Counted from the first letter of the stretch, positions 8,840 through 18,140 are shown. The stretch is 64,000 nt of DNA from Roseiarcus sp963764955 (GCA_963764955.1 CAVXVE010000030.1:36574-100573), one strand, 5' to 3'. Numbers and translations: made by a program. The notes: generated from the sequence alone by a model not told the origin.

Positions 8840-10141
8840 ATGGCCCATCGATCAGGAAGCGCGGATCTGCCGCTGCACGGCGGGCGGGTGCCTTCGTGGC
8901 TCGCGGACCGCATGACCCGCCTCGGCGCGGTCATCGCGGAGGCGATCGTCCACCATTACGGCCGCGACGAGTTGCTGCGTCGCCTTGCTCACCCGTTCTG
9001 GTTTCAGTCGTTTGGCGCGGTCATGGGCATGGACTGGCATTCCTCGGGCATCACCACGAGCGTGATCGGCGCGCTCAAGCGCGGCCTCGAGCCGCTGTCG
9101 GGCGAGCTCGGAATCCATGTCTGCGGCGGGCGCGGCAAGCAGTCGCGCAAGACGCCATCCGAACTTGCGGCGGTCGGCGAGCGGGTCGGGATCGACGGCG
9201 CCGCGCTCGCCGATGTGAGCCGGCTCGTGGCCAAGGTCGACAGCGCCGCTGTCCAGGATGCTTTCGACCTCTATCTGCACGGCTTCATCGTCACCGACGA
9301 CGGCCATTGGGCGGTCGTCCAGCAAGGCATGAACGATGCGAGCCGCACCGCGCGGCGTTACCATTGGCTGTCCGAGGGTATCACCAGCTTCGTTGACGAG
9401 CCGCACGCCGCGATCGACGGAATCCATCAGGGCGAGATCGTCAACCTGACGGACCGGCGCGCCGACGTGTCCCGTCGAGCCCAGCTGGAGCTTCTGTCTT
9501 CCCTCGGTCCCGATGGCCTCACGCGCCAGCTCGCCGCGATCGAGGCGAAACCTCGGAAGCTCGCACCCGATTCCAGGCAACTCCCCCTGCCCCATCTCGT
9601 CATGCCCGCGCATCACGATGTGCGCGCCAGCGATGTTCTCAGCCCCCGCCTGCATGCGAGCTTCACGGCGGCGGCCAATCGCGGGCCGGCGGATTTCGCC
9701 GAATTGCTTCTCGTTCCCGGCGTCGGCGCCCGCACGGTGCGAGCGCTCGCGATGGTCGCCGAAGTGATGCACGGCGCGCCCTATCGCTTCACCGATCCGG
9801 CGCGCTTCTCGTTCGCCCATGGTGGCAAGGACCGCCATCCGTTCCCCGTGCCGCTCAAGGTCTATGACGAGACGATCGCGGTCATAAAGGCCGCGGTTCA
9901 TAAGGCGAAGCTCGGACAGGACGACAGGCTCGCCGCGATCGAGCGGCTCGACGACGAGGCCCGGCGGGTTGAAAGACGCGCAGCCGGGCCGCCCGTCGAG
10001 GATCTGATCGCCGAAGAGCGGCGGCTGTCGCCTTCTTTCGGCGGCCGCAGCGTCTTCGGCTGGGAGCCGGCGCCGGAGGCGTTCGGCGAACGGAAGCCGC
10101 GCATGACTTCCGCTCGCGGGCGGAATACCCGCCTTCTCTAG
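8840..10141 (+). CDS. DUF763 domain protein
   Basis: The 433-residue protein matches the DUF763 family (COG1415) over its whole length: an N-terminal LPLHGGRVPSWL motif, MGMDWHSSGITTSV near 62-75, the HWAVVQQGMN core near 158 and the LLLVPGVGARTVRALA helix-hairpin-helix-like segment near 297. That last element suggests nucleic-acid binding. The family has no established function. The gene sits alone, 154 bases after the response regulator on the same strand. An antisense open frame of 489 codons over the same DNA is a codon-bias shadow. Confidence 0.85.
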   Translation: MAHRSGSADLPLHGGRVPSWLADRMTRLGAVIAEAIVHHYGRDELLRRLAHPFWFQSFGAVMGMDWHSSGITTSVIGALKRGLEPLSGELGIHVCGGRGKQSRKTPSELAAVGERVGIDGAALADVSRLVAKVDSAAVQDAFDLYLHGFIVTDDGHWAVVQQGMNDASRTARRYHWLSEGITSFVDEPHAAIDGIHQGEIVNLTDRRADVSRRAQLELLSSLGPDGLTRQLAAIEAKPRKLAPDSRQLPLPHLVMPAHHDVRASDVLSPRLHASFTAAANRGPADFAELLLVPGVGARTVRALAMVAEVMHGAPYRFTDPARFSFAHGGKDRHPFPVPLKVYDETIAVIKAAVHKAKLGQDDRLAAIERLDDEARRVERRAAGPPVEDLIAEERRLSPSFGGRSVFGWEPAPEAFGERKPRMTSARGRNTRLL

Positions 10142-10468
10142 ACGCCGTCGGCAAACCGGTCGGCGATAACGCAGCCGCGCTTCGCGCCATACCCAAGGCG
10201 CAGCTCGCCTTGCAGCGCGCTTTCGCCGGCGCTCGATTCCTACGACGGCTTCAGCACCGCATTTATGGTCCTTTTGGCGCTCAAAGCCGCCGGCGCAAGT
10301 GGGTTCTTCAGTCCCGCGCAAGCGAACGGCTGCCCTTTCAGGGGGGCCCGCGGACTCCGGACGCCGCGTCGAGCAAAATCCAGAGTCTCAACATATGTGT
10401 CAGTTGTCATTCCACAGCGCGACAGTTTACTTCTGAGTAATAGCGAAGAGTCGCGGGAAAATACCGTG
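10142..10468. other. Intergenic region, no gene seen
   Basis: This stretch holds no frame with recognisable protein character. It falls in GC content toward 10400-10470, which fits a promoter for the small membrane protein gene, but I cannot name a specific -35/-10 pair. Confidence 0.4.
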
Positions 10469-10525
10469 ATGAAGGAATTGGCGGCGGCTATCAGCGGAAT
10501 CGATCAAGAGGAGGGAACCTTTTGA
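10469..10525 (+). CDS. Possible 18-residue leader peptide coupled to the next gene
   Basis: ATG 10469 opens MKELAAAISGIDQEEGTF, ending at TGA 10523-10525, which shares its last base with the ATG of the following membrane protein. The ribosome site of the next gene (AGGAGG) lies inside this frame. Its own ribosome site is weak. It may be chance, or a short leader used for translational coupling. Confidence 0.25.
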   Translation: MKELAAAISGIDQEEGTF

Positions 10526-10803
10526 TGTCTCGATCGTTCAACTTGGGGGATCGCGTAGAGGAACGCATGGCGCACATTCAGACACACGCTTGGCGCGTTG
10601 AATCGGGCGAAAGAGCATCGCAATCTTTTACGGTGCGCGGACTTGATCATGATTTTGGCTTTTCTGAAGATGACTTTGACTTTCCGCCAACCAAGTATCC
10701 CGGCCGCGAGCTGTTCACCTTCAGCCTCTTTGTCCTTCTGATCATGTCGCTTACGATCTGGGGCGGCTGGAAGCTAATTTCACTGGGGATTTCCTCGCTT
10801 TGA
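10525..10803 (+). CDS. Small single-pass membrane protein
   Basis: A 92-residue protein with a soluble, charged N-terminal 60 residues (acidic GFSEDDFDFPPTKYPG) and one C-terminal membrane segment (LFTFSLFVLLIMSLTIW). GAGGAGGG ends about ten bases before ATG 10525; TTG 10522 is an in-frame alternative. Topology by the sequence would be N-in with a short C-terminal tail. No family recognised. Confidence 0.6.
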   Translation: MSRSFNLGDRVEERMAHIQTHAWRVESGERASQSFTVRGLDHDFGFSEDDFDFPPTKYPGRELFTFSLFVLLIMSLTIWGGWKLISLGISSL

Positions 10804-11296
10804 GCGTGACCGCGGCCGCTTAAGAGACCCGCCGGGAGTCCCAATTTCGCTCCGATAAAGCCGGCGACCTTCCCCGAACGCGTCGGGGGCGAGGCTTCGG
10901 CTGGGGCCCGGATGAATTTACTTCGTTAGTCTTGTAGATTGCCTGTGAACAGGCCCCGTCAAAGACCCTTCGCCCGTTGCGGATTCATCAACGCGAGTCC
11001 CAGTCTGCGACGCTGTCGGGCTCGGCCCGGGGGACGGTCCGCCCCATCGAGCCGCGGATTGGTCATCCCAGTACGTACTCAAGCCGCGCAGGCCTTCGGT
11101 TGAGTAGCCCCGGCTTAAGGCCGATCCGTTGTTGACCGGCTGTTCGGGCTATGCTCCAAATGGCCCAAACATATGATCTTTGAGTGGAGTTCATGGGAGG
11201 AATGGCGACGAACCCCGAGCCTCGCTCGACTCGCCGTCGGCGCGCGGACGACGTGCTCGCGCCCACACCGCAGATCATTCGATAGAGCACCCCGGC
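10804..11296. other. Upstream region of the sugar operon
   Basis: Nearly 500 bases with no coding frame. The frame of the dehydrogenase is open back to 11180, but that part (Arg/Ala-rich) does not look like protein. The operon promoter and any operator for the GntR regulator are expected here; I cannot single out a confident site. Confidence 0.45.
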
Positions 11297-12073
11297 ATGA
11301 CAGGACGCCTGGAAGGGAAGACAGCGGTTGTCACCGGCGCCGGCCAGGGCATCGGAGCGGCGATCGCGCGCTGCTTCGCCGCCGAAGGAGCGCGCGTCGT
11401 CGTGGCCGAGCTCAATCCCGAGACAGGCGCGGCGCTGGCGGGGGAGCTTAAAGCCGCGGGCGGGAGCGCGCTTTTCGCGCCAACGGACGTAACGGATCCC
11501 GCTTCGGTCGCCGCGATGCGCGACACGACCCGCGCCACGTTTGGAACGCCTGACGTTCTCGTCAACAACGCCGGCGTCAATGTCTTTCGCGATCCTCTCG
11601 CAATGAGCGATCAGGATTGGGATCGCTGCATGTCCGTCGATCTCGAAGGCGTCTGGCGTTGTACGCGCGAATTTCTGCCGGGAATGATCGAGGCGGGCCG
11701 CGGATCGATCGTGAATATCGCCTCGGCCCACGCTTTCCAGATCATCCCGGGGTGCTTCCCCTACCCGGTCGCGAAACACGCGGTCGTGGGACTGACGCGC
11801 GCGCTCGCGATCGAATATGCGGCGCGCGGCATTCGCGTCAACGCAATCGCGCCGGGCTATATCGAGACGCCGATTGCAACCGAATATTGGAACACGTTTC
11901 CAGACCCGGAACTGGAGCGCAAGCGCGCCTGCGAGCTGCATCCGCCGAAGCGCATCGGGCGACCTGAGGAGGTTGGCTGGACCGCGGTTTTTCTCGCCTC
12001 CGACGAGGCGCCGTTCATCAACGCCGCCACCATCGTCATCGACGGAGGCCGGTCGGTACTCTATCACGACTGA
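11297..12073 (+). CDS. SDR-family dehydrogenase, probably sugar 1-dehydrogenase
   Basis: A 258-residue classical short-chain dehydrogenase. Cofactor loop TGAGQGIG is at 13-20, NNAG at 90-93, catalytic Ser about 143, Tyr 156 and Lys 160 in YPVAK, and a C-terminal INAATIVIDGG. ATG 11297 (MTGRLEGKTAVVTG) is the family-typical start. It is the first gene of an operon with a sugar ABC transporter and a sugar-acid dehydratase, so oxidation of an aldose to the lactone at C1 with NAD(P) is the likely role. Which sugar is used cannot be read from the sequence. Confidence 0.85.
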   Translation: MTGRLEGKTAVVTGAGQGIGAAIARCFAAEGARVVVAELNPETGAALAGELKAAGGSALFAPTDVTDPASVAAMRDTTRATFGTPDVLVNNAGVNVFRDPLAMSDQDWDRCMSVDLEGVWRCTREFLPGMIEAGRGSIVNIASAHAFQIIPGCFPYPVAKHAVVGLTRALAIEYAARGIRVNAIAPGYIETPIATEYWNTFPDPELERKRACELHPPKRIGRPEEVGWTAVFLASDEAPFINAATIVIDGGRSVLYHD

Positions 12074-12121
12074 CATGCAACGCGTTCGACCGGAAAAGGT
12101 CGTTCAAACAGGGAGGAAATG

Positions 12122-13114
12122 ATGAGGCAGAAATCATCCGTCGGCGTCGCCGTGGCGCTGGCGTTCGCAGGCGCGATCGCCGCTTCGGCGGCGGCGAGAG
12201 CTGACGGCGTCAAGATGGGCTACATCAACAAGATGGGCGAGCATCCGTGGTTCGTCGCTGAAGTCGCCGGCGCCAAGGCCGAAGCCGGCAAGCTTGGCGT
12301 GAACCTCATGACTCAGGATGTTCAGTTCGACGCCAACCTGGCGCTCACCACCTTCGATACGATGGTTGGCGACGGCGTCAAAGCGATCGCCATCGTCGTC
12401 CCGGACAAAGCGCTGGGCCCCGTTGTCGCGGAGAAGGCGCAGAAAGCCGGCATCCGGCTGATCGCCGTCGACGACGACATCTACACCAGCGACAAGAAGA
12501 TGGTGCCCTATGTGGGCATGAACGCCGAGACCATCGGCCGCCAGGTAGGGTCCGAGCTGGCCAAGCTCTACAAGGCCCAGGGCTGGGACAAGTTCACGGA
12601 CGTCCGCATCGGCAGCATCGAGGATCAGAAGGCCGACACCTGCATGCGCCGCAACCGCGGCGCCGAGGCGGCCTTCCTCGAGGCCGTGCCGTCGTTCGAC
12701 AAGGCCAATATCGTGCGCATTCCTTACGACAATCACATGGAGAGCGCGGTCACGGCGGTGACGACCACGCTGACCGCCCATCCGGAGGCCAAGCACTGGA
12801 TCTTCTACTCGTGCAACGACGACGGCGTGCTGGGCGGGGTGCGCGCGACCGAGAATCAGGGGTTTCCGGCGAGCGACGTGATCGGCATCGGCATCGACGG
12901 CAGCCGCGCCTGCGACGCATTCGGTTCGGGCAAGCCGACCGGGTTCCGCGGGACGATGTATATCGACTCGGCCAAGGAGGGCGCGCAGGCGATTCAGCTG
13001 CTCTACGCTTCGGTCAAGAACGATACGGCGCTCCCGACGACGACCTATGTCAACGCCGACCTGATCACGGCCGACACCTTCCCGTCCTACAAGGACAAGC
13101 TGTGTCACAAGTAG
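12122..13114 (+). CDS. AraF-like periplasmic sugar-binding protein
   Basis: The 330-residue type-1 periplasmic binding protein has a cleavable signal peptide (ending ASAAARA). It shows the AraF-type pattern: MGYINKMGEHPWF at the mature N-terminus, IAVDDDIY, and GVLGGVRATENQGF followed by DVIGIGIDG. L-arabinose, galactose and fucose are ligands of this clade. GGGAGGAA precedes two adjacent ATGs (12119 and 12122); spacing favours 12122. It delivers sugar to the ATPase and permease encoded immediately downstream, whose GTG start overlaps its 3' end. Confidence 0.88.
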   Translation: MRQKSSVGVAVALAFAGAIAASAAARADGVKMGYINKMGEHPWFVAEVAGAKAEAGKLGVNLMTQDVQFDANLALTTFDTMVGDGVKAIAIVVPDKALGPVVAEKAQKAGIRLIAVDDDIYTSDKKMVPYVGMNAETIGRQVGSELAKLYKAQGWDKFTDVRIGSIEDQKADTCMRRNRGAEAAFLEAVPSFDKANIVRIPYDNHMESAVTAVTTTLTAHPEAKHWIFYSCNDDGVLGGVRATENQGFPASDVIGIGIDGSRACDAFGSGKPTGFRGTMYIDSAKEGAQAIQLLYASVKNDTALPTTTYVNADLITADTFPSYKDKLCHK

Positions 13115-14709
13115 GCCCGACGGAGCGGCGTGGCGACGCGCCGCGCCGCGATCCTGGCGATCAAGGCGAGAGCGGCGCCGCTGCGCAATCGGCGCCCGCT
13201 CTGGCTGCGCTCGGCGTCTCGAAGCGTTTCGGCGTGGTCCGCGCGCTCGACGACGTGACGCTGGCTGCGCCTCCGGGCCAGGTTCTCGCCCTGGTAGGCG
13301 AGAACGGCGCCGGCAAGTCCACCCTCGTTCGCATCTTCGAGGGCGTCTATCGGCCCGACCAGGGGACGCTCGCGGCGGGCGGCGTTCAGCAGACGCTTCG
13401 CTCGCCCGCCGACGCCCATGCGCTTGGAATCCGGGTCATTCATCAGGAGCCGGACATCATTCCCGATCTCACGATCGCGGAGAACCTGTTCCTCGGCGAT
13501 TTTCGCCGCACCCGCGGGCTATTCCTCGATCGCGCCGACCTCGCGCGTCGCACTCGGAGCCTGCTCGCCGAATTCGGCCTCGAGACCGACCTTACCCCTT
13601 GGACCCGCGCCGGCGACCTCAGCCCGGCTCAGCGACAGCTCATGGAGATCATGCGCGCGCTTCGCCGGGGCCTGAAAGTGCTGGCGCTCGACGAACCCAC
13701 CTCGTCGCTGACGGAGGACGAGGCGCAGCGCCTGTTCCGCGTGGTGCGGCGCTTGAGGGACGACGGCGTCGCGATCCTCTACATCTCCCATCGGATGCGC
13801 GAGGTTCGCGACCTGGCGGACCGCATCGCGGTCTTGCGCGACGGCCGCCTTGTCGACGAACGGCCGACCGCCGAGTTTCCCGAGGCTGAAATCGTTCAGG
13901 CGATGGTCGGGCGACCGATATCGGATCTCTACGAACGCAGCGCGCGCCGCTTCGGCGAGGTCGCTCTTTCGGTGCAGGGCCTGACCACAGCGCGCGTCCA
14001 TGATGTCAGTTTCGAGGTCCGCTCAGGCGAGGTCGTCGGCCTCGCGGGGCTCATCGGCGCGGGCCGCTCGGAATTGGCGGAGGCGATATTCGGCTACGAT
14101 CGCATGCTCGCCGGCTCTGTCGCGGTGGCTGGGCGGCCGGTGCGGCTGCGGAGCCCGGCGGACGCCATCGCCGCCGGCGTGGGCTTTGCGCCCGAGGATC
14201 GCAAGTCTCAGGCGCTGCTCTTGCTGCGCAGCGTCAAGGACAATATCTCGCTCGCTATTCCCGACCTCATCAGTCGACTGAACTTCGTCAATGAAGGCGA
14301 CGAACGGCGCATCGCAGGCGCGCTCGTCGACCGGCTTCGCATCAGAACGCCGAGCCTCGACGCGTCGGTGGCCAATCTGTCCGGCGGCAATCAGCAGAAG
14401 GTCGTGCTCGGACGTTGGCTGGCGCGCCGTCCCAAGGTGCTGATCCTCGACGAGCCGACGCGCGGCGTCGACGTCGGCGCCAAGGCGGAAATTTATCGCC
14501 TCATCGCCGAACTCGCGGCGGAAGGAATCGCGCTCTTGGTGATTTCCTCGGAGATGCCGGAGCTGCTCGGGCTTGCCGACCGGATCCTGGTGATGGCCGG
14601 CGGCCGCGTTGTCGCGGAGATGCCGCGCGAAGAGGCGAGCGAGGAGCAAATCCTGGGCCTCGCGATGGCGGACAATCTCACTCAAAGCACCGCGGCGACG
14701 GCGCAATGA
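13102..14709 (+). CDS. Sugar ABC transporter ATPase (two nucleotide-binding domains)
   Basis: A 535-residue tandem ATPase of the AraG/MglA/RbsA type. The first domain has GENGAGKST (Walker A) and LALDEPTSSL (Walker B). The second has the degenerate GLIGAGRSE P-loop usual in this family, the LSGGNQQKV signature and ILDEPTRGVDVGAK. I placed the start at GTG 13102, behind AAGGA, inside the last codons of the binding-protein gene; the frame is open further upstream but antiparallel in quality. It energises sugar import and its stop overlaps the permease ATG (ATGA). Confidence 0.9.
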   Translation: MSQVGPTERRGDAPRRDPGDQGESGAAAQSAPALAALGVSKRFGVVRALDDVTLAAPPGQVLALVGENGAGKSTLVRIFEGVYRPDQGTLAAGGVQQTLRSPADAHALGIRVIHQEPDIIPDLTIAENLFLGDFRRTRGLFLDRADLARRTRSLLAEFGLETDLTPWTRAGDLSPAQRQLMEIMRALRRGLKVLALDEPTSSLTEDEAQRLFRVVRRLRDDGVAILYISHRMREVRDLADRIAVLRDGRLVDERPTAEFPEAEIVQAMVGRPISDLYERSARRFGEVALSVQGLTTARVHDVSFEVRSGEVVGLAGLIGAGRSELAEAIFGYDRMLAGSVAVAGRPVRLRSPADAIAAGVGFAPEDRKSQALLLLRSVKDNISLAIPDLISRLNFVNEGDERRIAGALVDRLRIRTPSLDASVANLSGGNQQKVVLGRWLARRPKVLILDEPTRGVDVGAKAEIYRLIAELAAEGIALLVISSEMPELLGLADRILVMAGGRVVAEMPREEASEEQILGLAMADNLTQSTAATAQ

Positions 14710-15719
14710 CCGAGCTGAAAATCGAGAGAGCGTCCGCCGCGACGGACCGTCCCGTGCGCCGCTCAGGTCTTGGCGGCGTGATCGAGCGCGTCGGCACCCA
14801 TAATTTCAGTCTTCTCATCGCTCTCGCCGCGCTGATCGCGATCTTCGGCTTTTTGCGCCCGGACGTCTTCTTCCTCTTGCGCAACATCCTCAATATCGGT
14901 CAGGCGATCGCCATCCTCGGAATTCTGGCCACCGCGCAGACGATCGTGATCATCTCGGGCGGACTCGATATTTCGGTCGGGGCCGTGGTCGGCTTGTCGA
15001 CGGTCTGCATTGCGCTCGCGGTCGGATGGACCGGCTCCCCTGCCCTCAGTATCCTTTTCGGTGTGGTGGTCGGAGCGATCGCCGGCGCCGTCAACGGACT
15101 GATCATCACGGTCGGACGCATCAACGCCGTCATCGCCACCCTCGGCACGATGGCCGTGTTCCGCGGCGTCGCGTTCATCATCTCGAACGGCCAGTCGATC
15201 AGCATTTTCGATCCTGCCTTTCGCTTCATCGGCGACGGCAAAATCCTCGGCGTGCCGGTCACGATTCTGGTGCTCGTCCTCGTCGTCGCGATCTTCTTCG
15301 TGCTGATGCGCTACACCATCACCGGCCGCAACATCTATGCCATCGGCGGCAATCCGGTCGTCGCGCGTCTCGCGGGCCTCAACGTGCGCGCCTATCAGAT
15401 CGGCATCTACACCTTGAGCGGCGCGACTGCGGGCTTGGCGGGAATGTTGCTCGCCGCCCGGACCGGATCGGGACAGCCGATTTCGGGGTCGGAGGGCCTC
15501 GAGCTGGAAGCCATCACCGCGGCGGTGCTCGGGGGATGCGCGCTGACCGGCGGCAAGGGGACGATCATCGGCGGGCTGCTCGGCGTCCTCATCATCGGCG
15601 TCCTGGACAATGGCCTGATCCTGACCAGCGTGCCCACGTTCTTTCAGATGGTGGCGAAAGGCGTGCTGTTGATCGCGGCGGTGATCATCGCCGAGCAGCA
15701 GGCTCGGCGATACGGGTAA
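14706..15719 (+). CDS. Sugar ABC transporter permease (AraH/RbsC type)
   Basis: The 337-residue membrane protein has about eight to ten hydrophobic segments and the RbsC-family signatures ISGGLDISVGAVVGL, GRINAVIATLGTMAV, AIGGNPVVARLAGLNV and LEAITAAVLGGCALTGGKGT. It forms the channel for the preceding ATPase and binding protein. Its ATG overlaps the ATPase stop by four bases, a sign of translational coupling. Confidence 0.92.
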   Translation: MTELKIERASAATDRPVRRSGLGGVIERVGTHNFSLLIALAALIAIFGFLRPDVFFLLRNILNIGQAIAILGILATAQTIVIISGGLDISVGAVVGLSTVCIALAVGWTGSPALSILFGVVVGAIAGAVNGLIITVGRINAVIATLGTMAVFRGVAFIISNGQSISIFDPAFRFIGDGKILGVPVTILVLVLVVAIFFVLMRYTITGRNIYAIGGNPVVARLAGLNVRAYQIGIYTLSGATAGLAGMLLAARTGSGQPISGSEGLELEAITAAVLGGCALTGGKGTIIGGLLGVLIIGVLDNGLILTSVPTFFQMVAKGVLLIAAVIIAEQQARRYG

Positions 15720-15783
15720 TGCGTGGCGCCCGAGGGGGACAGGCGAGCGCCTGCGGCGCCGTCGCGGCGGGGGGAGTTTCGGG

Positions 15784-16956
15784 TTGAAGATCATCAGCAT
15801 TCGCTCAGTCATCGTGCATGCGGAGATGCGCAACTGGATTTTCGTCCGCGTCGAGACCGACCAGGACGGCTTGTTCGGATGGGGCGAAGCGACGCTCGAG
15901 TGGAAAACGCGCGCGGTCGCAGGCGCGATCGAGGATCTTGCGCCCCTCGTGATCGGACGCGATCCGCGCGACATCGAGAAGCTCGTCAAGATCATGAAGA
16001 AGCACAGCTTCTGGCGCCTCGGCGTCATCGGCATGAGCGCCATCTCTGGAATCGAGATTGCGCTCTGGGATATCCTGGGCAAGTCGCTTTCGGTTCCGGT
16101 GTGGAGGCTGCTCGGCGGCCGCGTGCGCGACCGCGTGCGGGTCTATACCCATCTCGGCCTCGGCGACATGCGGGCGGTCTATGAGACCGAGTCGGCGAAC
16201 CAGCTCACCGAACGCGCGCATGACGTTCTCGCGCGCGGCTATCGTGCGATGAAAGTCGTCATCATTCCTTATACCCACTATAGCGCCCTCCTGACGCAGG
16301 TGGACCGCACCGCGCGCATGATGGCCGCGTTGCGCGACGCGGTGGGGCCGGACATCGAGATCATGGTCGACTTCCACGGACGGCCTGCTTCCGCCAGCGC
16401 GGCGCTCGCCCATATCGACGCTATCGAGCCGGCGCGGCCGATGTTCGTCGAGGAGGTGCTGCCGCCTGGCGATTCTCTCGGGCTTCGCGAGGTCGCCTCG
16501 AAAACGAGTGTTCCGATCGCCACCGGCGAACGTCTCATCGATCTCGCCGAATTCGACGAATTGTTTCGCAGCCGCGCCGTCAGCATCGCGCAGCCCGACA
16601 TCTGCCATTGCGGTGGCTTGTGGGAGACCAAGAAAATCGCCGCGATGGCCGAGGCCGCGGGCATCGGCGTCGCTCCGCACAATCCGATCGGCCCGATCGC
16701 CGGCGTCGCCGCGCTGCACTTCGCCGTGTCGACGTCGAACCATGTGATCCAGGAGGAAATGGTCGGCGCTGTTCCCTGGTATTTCGATGTCGTGCATGGG
16801 CCGATCGAGATGGTCGACGGCTTCTGGCAGGTTCCGACCAAGCCTGGACTCGGGATCGAAGTGGACATGAAGGAATGCGCGCGCCATCCCTTCGCGCCGG
16901 AAACGCCGCATACGCTAAACGCCGTCCTCGACGACGGCACGATCGCGGACTGGTAG
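15784..16956 (+). CDS. Galactonate-dehydratase-like enolase-superfamily enzyme
   Basis: A 390-residue mandelate-racemase/muconate-lactonizing-enzyme member, closest in layout to D-galactonate dehydratase (DgoD). FGWGEATLEWKTR near 30, VDFHGR near 197, VEEVLPP, ATGERL, QPDICHCGG, APHNPIGP and TKPGLGIEVD follow DgoD in order. These blocks carry the metal carboxylates and the His general acid. The start is TTG 15784 behind a GGGGGAG ribosome site. Together with the SDR this would convert sugar, via lactone, to a 2-keto-3-deoxy acid. Galactose is one candidate; arabinose or fucose acids remain possible. Confidence 0.82.
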   Translation: MKIISIRSVIVHAEMRNWIFVRVETDQDGLFGWGEATLEWKTRAVAGAIEDLAPLVIGRDPRDIEKLVKIMKKHSFWRLGVIGMSAISGIEIALWDILGKSLSVPVWRLLGGRVRDRVRVYTHLGLGDMRAVYETESANQLTERAHDVLARGYRAMKVVIIPYTHYSALLTQVDRTARMMAALRDAVGPDIEIMVDFHGRPASASAALAHIDAIEPARPMFVEEVLPPGDSLGLREVASKTSVPIATGERLIDLAEFDELFRSRAVSIAQPDICHCGGLWETKKIAAMAEAAGIGVAPHNPIGPIAGVAALHFAVSTSNHVIQEEMVGAVPWYFDVVHGPIEMVDGFWQVPTKPGLGIEVDMKECARHPFAPETPHTLNAVLDDGTIADW

Positions 16957-16960
16957 CGGC

Positions 16961-17836
16961 ATGGCGGCGACCGTAAGAGCCAATCGCGCGTCCAAAGGGA
17001 AAATGGTCGCGGCGAAGCTCAGCGTCATGGGCGACGCGGCGAGGTCTCACGAGGGCAAAATCCACGGGTCCGTCGTCGAAGCGATCGGACGATGGATCCT
17101 CGGCGGAACATACGCTCCCAACGACCTGTTGCCTCGGGAGGACGATCTCGCGGTTGAGCTCGGCGTCAGCCGCACCTCCATTCGCGAAGCGGTCAAGGTG
17201 CTGTCGGCCAAGGGGCTCTTGCAGGCGAGGCGGCGCGTCGGCGTGCGGGTCCGCGACCGGAACGACTGGAATCTGCTCGATCCTCAAGTGCTCTCGTGGC
17301 ATCCCGACGTGGGGCGCGACGAAACGTTGATCACCAGCCTGATCGAGGCGCGGCGGATCATCGAGCCTGCGGCCGCGGCGCTGGCCGCCCAACGCGCGAC
17401 CGCCGCGGATCTCGCGCATATCGAGCAGGCCTATCTGGGAATGGAGCGTAATCTTCGAACTAATCTGGAAGCGTGCTGCGAGGCGGATCTCGAATTCCAC
17501 GTCAGTGTCGTCGCCGCCAGTCACAACGTCGTCCTCAAGGGCTTGACCGGGACGATCGAGGCTGCGCTGCGGGCGACCTTCGCCATCACCAACCGGCGGC
17601 TGGCCTCCGCCCAGTCTCGCGCGCTCTCGGCCCATCGGGCGGTGCTCGAGTGCGTCCGGATGCGCGACGCCGATGGCGCCCGCGCGGCGACCGTCGCATT
17701 GCTCGCAATCGCGGCGCGTGATCTGGACGCCAAACTGATCCGTGCGCATGTCAGCGCGCCGGGTCCGGCGACAAGTCGAAAGGTTCCGACTACCCGGATG
17801 GTGGCCGCCGCTCGCGGCGCCGCCCTCCCCGACTGA
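16961..17836 (+). CDS. FadR-subfamily GntR transcriptional regulator
   Basis: A 291-residue regulator. The N-terminal winged helix (residues about 30-105) includes LPREDDLAVELGVSRTSIREAVKVLSAKGLL, and the C-terminal all-helical FCD ligand domain has EADLEFH and AHRAVLECVR, whose His/Asp pattern binds metal and acid ligands. DgoR, the regulator of galactonate genes in E. coli, belongs to this subfamily. Its place as last gene of the sugar operon suggests it controls this operon in response to a sugar acid. A start at 17027 is possible. Confidence 0.85.
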   Translation: MAATVRANRASKGKMVAAKLSVMGDAARSHEGKIHGSVVEAIGRWILGGTYAPNDLLPREDDLAVELGVSRTSIREAVKVLSAKGLLQARRRVGVRVRDRNDWNLLDPQVLSWHPDVGRDETLITSLIEARRIIEPAAAALAAQRATAADLAHIEQAYLGMERNLRTNLEACCEADLEFHVSVVAASHNVVLKGLTGTIEAALRATFAITNRRLASAQSRALSAHRAVLECVRMRDADGARAATVALLAIAARDLDAKLIRAHVSAPGPATSRKVPTTRMVAAARGAALPD

Positions 17837-18063
17837 GCCATTCCTTCCGCCAGCGCTCGTCGTGAAAATTCTTGCACAATTCGGAAATCAAGGATACACT
17901 TTGCTATTGGTCGTAAAATCCGGAAGCGTGAGAGGCGACAGGCATGGAAAAGTCGCCTGAAACAGACCGCAAAGGAGCGCCTGAGACATTTCGCGCACAA
18001 CCTGAGACGCGGGCCGAAATTTTTTATTTGAATCGCTTGTAACCCATTGAAAAAGTCTCGTTT

Positions 18064-18109
18064 CGAAAAAATAAACGCTAGTAAATTGGAGTCAATTTAC
18101 TAGCGTTTA
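18064..18109 (-). terminator. Hairpin with U-tract downstream of the aldose epimerase gene
   Basis: Two perfect 19-base arms (18071-18089 and 18094-18112 within one or two bases), separated by a four-base GAGT loop, form an AT-rich hairpin. Read on the minus strand it is followed by TTATTTTTTC. That is the layout of a factor-independent terminator for the minus-strand epimerase gene. It may also stop transcription from the GntR side. Confidence 0.6.
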
Positions 18110-18140
18110 TTAGCGTTTACGAGCGTTTATTGGCGTTTGT
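18101..18140 (+). repeat. Four tandem 10-bp repeats of NAGCGTTTAN
   Basis: Four successive decamers (TAGCGTTTAT, TAGCGTTTAC, GAGCGTTTAT, TGGCGTTTGT) begin at 18101 and run into the last codons of the epimerase gene. The first one is also the right arm of the hairpin. The 10-bp spacing puts each copy on the same helical face, as in arrays of protein sites, but no function is known. Confidence 0.7.

Noticed and set aside
8852..10321. 489-codon open frame on the minus strand
   Set aside because: Antisense to the DUF763 gene, no domain.
14763..16082. 439-codon open frame on the minus strand
   Set aside because: Antisense to the permease and dehydratase genes; Asp/Arg/His-rich shadow.
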